A stretch of DNA of 64,000 bases from Pedobacter sp. FW305-3-2-15-E-R2A2 (GTDB lineage Bacteria > Bacteroidota > Bacteroidia > Sphingobacteriales > Sphingobacteriaceae). This document shows positions 62,529-64,000 of this stretch, piece after piece. The stretch is taken from NCBI RefSeq assembly GCF_038446955.1, contig NZ_CP151803.1, positions 3,410,001 through 3,474,000 on the forward strand. Reading direction: 5' to 3'. A program made the translations under genes and the position numbers. Each line of letters begins with the position of its first letter. Position 1 is the first letter of the stretch. A model generated the notes under the pieces. It searched no databases. It worked only from the letters and a program-made list of their open reading frames with translations, and was not told the DNA's origin.

Positions 62529-63260
62529 ATGATAATAAAAAGAACCTATCCTTATGAAGAAACCAATATGCCTTTACTTAATGGAGAGATTTGGAGAGAT
62601 ATCCCTGACTTCGAAGGAAGCTTTCAGGTTTCAAATTTAGGCAGGGTGAAGTCCCTAGATCGAACTGTTTCACATAGTAGGTGTGGCACTCAGTTTGTAA
62701 AAGGCCGTATATTACGCCAGAACGTAAAGAAGCATTACAACCGATTTGTAAATGACTATATGTACATTCTACAGGTTACATTAATGCTAGAAAGCATACG
62801 ACATGAATTTAGTGTTAGAAGACTTGTCTATTCAGCTTTTGTAAATGCCCACATTATTAAAAATGATAACCGAATAGTTGTTTCGATAGATAACGATGGA
62901 TTAAATTGTAGGTTAAGTAATCTTAGACTGATAACAAAGAGCGAACAATTAAAATTAGTTGTACACCGAAATCGAACTTCAAATTATTTGAAAGAAGCTG
63001 ATCATAAAAATTTCAAACCTACTTTCTCATTATGGAAACCGATCCACAAATGTGATCAAGAGGGAAATATTATCGAGACATATCCTTCTATTTCAAATGC
63101 TGCTAAATTAATTGGAGGATATGAAAAAAGTATTTCTGATGCCGCTAAGAAAGCAAAAATATACAAAGATTGCATATGGATGTTTGCAGACAGAGAAGTC
63201 TTAAATTCCTTAATTCAATCGTATCCTAAAAAAGTTAAAATTAGGATTAGGAAGCCTTGA
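62529..63260 (+). CDS. NUMOD4/HNH-like protein with degenerate HNH core
   Basis: The 243-residue protein starts with a NUMOD4 domain (GEIWRDIPDFEGSFQVSNLG, RVKSLDRTV) and ends with a NUMOD1-like DNA-recognition domain (HKCDQEGNIIETYPSISNAA, then AKKAKIYKDCIWMFAD). Between them the HNH region reads IVVSIDNDGLNCRLSNLRLI, where active members carry VDHxNxxxxDNR. The first His is lost, so cleavage is doubtful. Such free-standing genes are usually homing endonucleases or phage-borne. It could start at 62529 or at 62568 (MPLLNGEIW). It is AT-rich and lies in accessory DNA. Confidence 0.8.
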   Translation: MIIKRTYPYEETNMPLLNGEIWRDIPDFEGSFQVSNLGRVKSLDRTVSHSRCGTQFVKGRILRQNVKKHYNRFVNDYMYILQVTLMLESIRHEFSVRRLVYSAFVNAHIIKNDNRIVVSIDNDGLNCRLSNLRLITKSEQLKLVVHRNRTSNYLKEADHKNFKPTFSLWKPIHKCDQEGNIIETYPSISNAAKLIGGYEKSISDAAKKAKIYKDCIWMFADREVLNSLIQSYPKKVKIRIRKP

Positions 63261-63328
63261 TTGTATGTTATATGGAACTCTTCTTCCTCCTTTTCGTTAA
63301 TTTACGCCAATAACCAACACATGAAAAT

Positions 63329-63595
63329 ATGCCCAACAAATATTTCAAACCACACGAAGCTTTTGACCTCAATCCACATCCATATGATGTAGGGGTATTC
63401 ACCGGACTTAAAAGTGGATACGAGGATAATCTTTTCATAAAAAAACTATTCACACTGCCTGAACTCCAGTCATGCGCTGGACATGGAGATATTGGAAAAA
63501 CCCACAAGTTTCCAAAAATATCTTCGCTCGATCGACAGGTGGCATACGCAAAAGACCTTGCCCGAAATTATCGCCGATCAGCACGAGGTAATTAG
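63329..63595 (+). CDS. Hypothetical ORF overlapping the next one
   Basis: This 88-codon ORF (MPNKYFKPHEAFDLNPHPYD, with GVFTGLKSGYEDNLFIKKLF) has no signal or membrane segment and matches no family I know. It overlaps the 160-codon ORF in another frame by 113 bp. Either one is spurious or both are parts of one frameshifted gene. Confidence 0.3.
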   Translation: MPNKYFKPHEAFDLNPHPYDVGVFTGLKSGYEDNLFIKKLFTLPELQSCAGHGDIGKTHKFPKISSLDRQVAYAKDLARNYRRSARGN

Positions 63596-63965
63596 GAAAC
63601 AACAAACAGAAATTGCAGATTTAAAAGCAGAACTAAAAGAAACCCGTCTATGGGATGGCTGTATTAATATAAGGGATGGGCAGGCTTTGGCTATACTTGA
63701 CCTTTGCATCCAAATGCAGACACTGAAAGCTGCAGACGGCAGCGAATTGTTGATCACCCCTGCACAGAATACCTGGGCTAAAATGATCAGCAAGTATTTC
63801 AGGGAGTATGACCAGGAAAACATAGGCCAGGTAAAAGAAATTAAAATAGATAAATTAAGGCACTATTTGAGGGGCATTGACCCTAAAGACTCTCTAAAAA
63901 GGGAGAATGAGATACCAAAAAAACACAAACTTTACACCATCACGCCAGTAAAAAAACGAAAATAA
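63483..63965 (+). CDS. Hypothetical protein with coiled coil
   Basis: This 160-residue protein is unrecognised. After a basic opening it has a likely coiled coil (QHEVIRKQQTEIADLKAELK), then helical segments (NTWAKMISKYFREYDQENIG) and a Lys-rich end. Its frame is open back to 63441. It looks more protein-like than the overlapping ORF at 63329. It ends 35 bp before the window edge. Confidence 0.5.
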   Translation: MEILEKPTSFQKYLRSIDRWHTQKTLPEIIADQHEVIRKQQTEIADLKAELKETRLWDGCINIRDGQALAILDLCIQMQTLKAADGSELLITPAQNTWAKMISKYFREYDQENIGQVKEIKIDKLRHYLRGIDPKDSLKRENEIPKKHKLYTITPVKKRK

Positions 63966-64000
63966 CGTTTTTACTGTTTACCAAAATTAGCAAAAGAAAC

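Noticed and set aside
1..64000. CRISPR arrays, rRNA or complete tRNA genes
   Set aside because: No regularly spaced repeats, rRNA-like stretches or complete cloverleaf were seen on either strand.

Overview
The window reads as chromosomal DNA of a Bacteroidota bacterium, most likely Pedobacter or a close Sphingobacteriaceae relative. The grounds are the SusC/SusD pair, DUF6443-type RHS proteins, 7TM-AraC and LytTR regulators, DUF3738 and outer-membrane beta-barrel proteins, and two promoter-like boxes of the form TAnnTTTG. I saw no rRNA, complete tRNA or CRISPR array. The genus is inferred from protein style; no search was run.

Left edge (1-3.1 kb) is accessory DNA: an AT-rich lipoprotein, a displaced RHS core fragment carrying a Fic/Doc toxin tip broken by a one-base frameshift, its probable immunity gene, and a complete IS256-family element. 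Core genome follows with efp.

3.8-18.7 kb is an L-rhamnose/rhamnoside utilisation locus. It holds a GH78 alpha-L-rhamnosidase, a SusD/SusC uptake pair, and an operon rhaT-rhaEW-rhaI-rhaB next to a GntR-type regulator. The same 15-bp direct-repeat motif lies upstream of all three transcription units, which suggests one regulon: release rhamnose, import it, isomerise, phosphorylate, cleave and oxidise.

18.7-24.2 kb carries a 7TM-AraC regulator, a DUF2306 protein and a tight group chrA-like transporter / sulfotransferase / cysQ facing cysC. This looks like a self-contained sulfation module: PAPS synthesis, transfer and PAP removal. 24.3-30.7 kb is an RND efflux operon in which the inner-membrane pump and the outer-membrane channel lipoprotein form one 1515-codon ORF.

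30.8-57 kb is a mosaic of small units: two GNAT genes, an acyltransferase/LytS-like kinase/LytTR operon, a DUF6688-like protein, and a predicted ricin-lectin / Cry-like pore-forming / jacalin-lectin toxin. It also has several AraC regulators, a MocR regulator divergent from an EamA transporter, DJ-1/PfpI proteins, the radical-SAM/DUF4130 DNA-repair pair, and a two-component system flanked by a TlpA-DUF3738 protein and an S41 peptidase.

Right edge (57-64 kb) is accessory again: a decayed beta-barrel receptor gene, a tRNA 3'-end remnant with terminator (possible attachment site), a full-length secreted RHS protein with an HEATH (HExxH) tip, a putative immunity lipoprotein, a NUMOD4/HNH-like protein with a degenerate active site, and two overlapping unknown ORFs.

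The most interesting items are the lectin/Cry-like/lectin toxin, the pump-channel fusion with an embedded lipoprotein signal, the three-operon rhamnose motif, and the RHS toxin cassettes at both edges.
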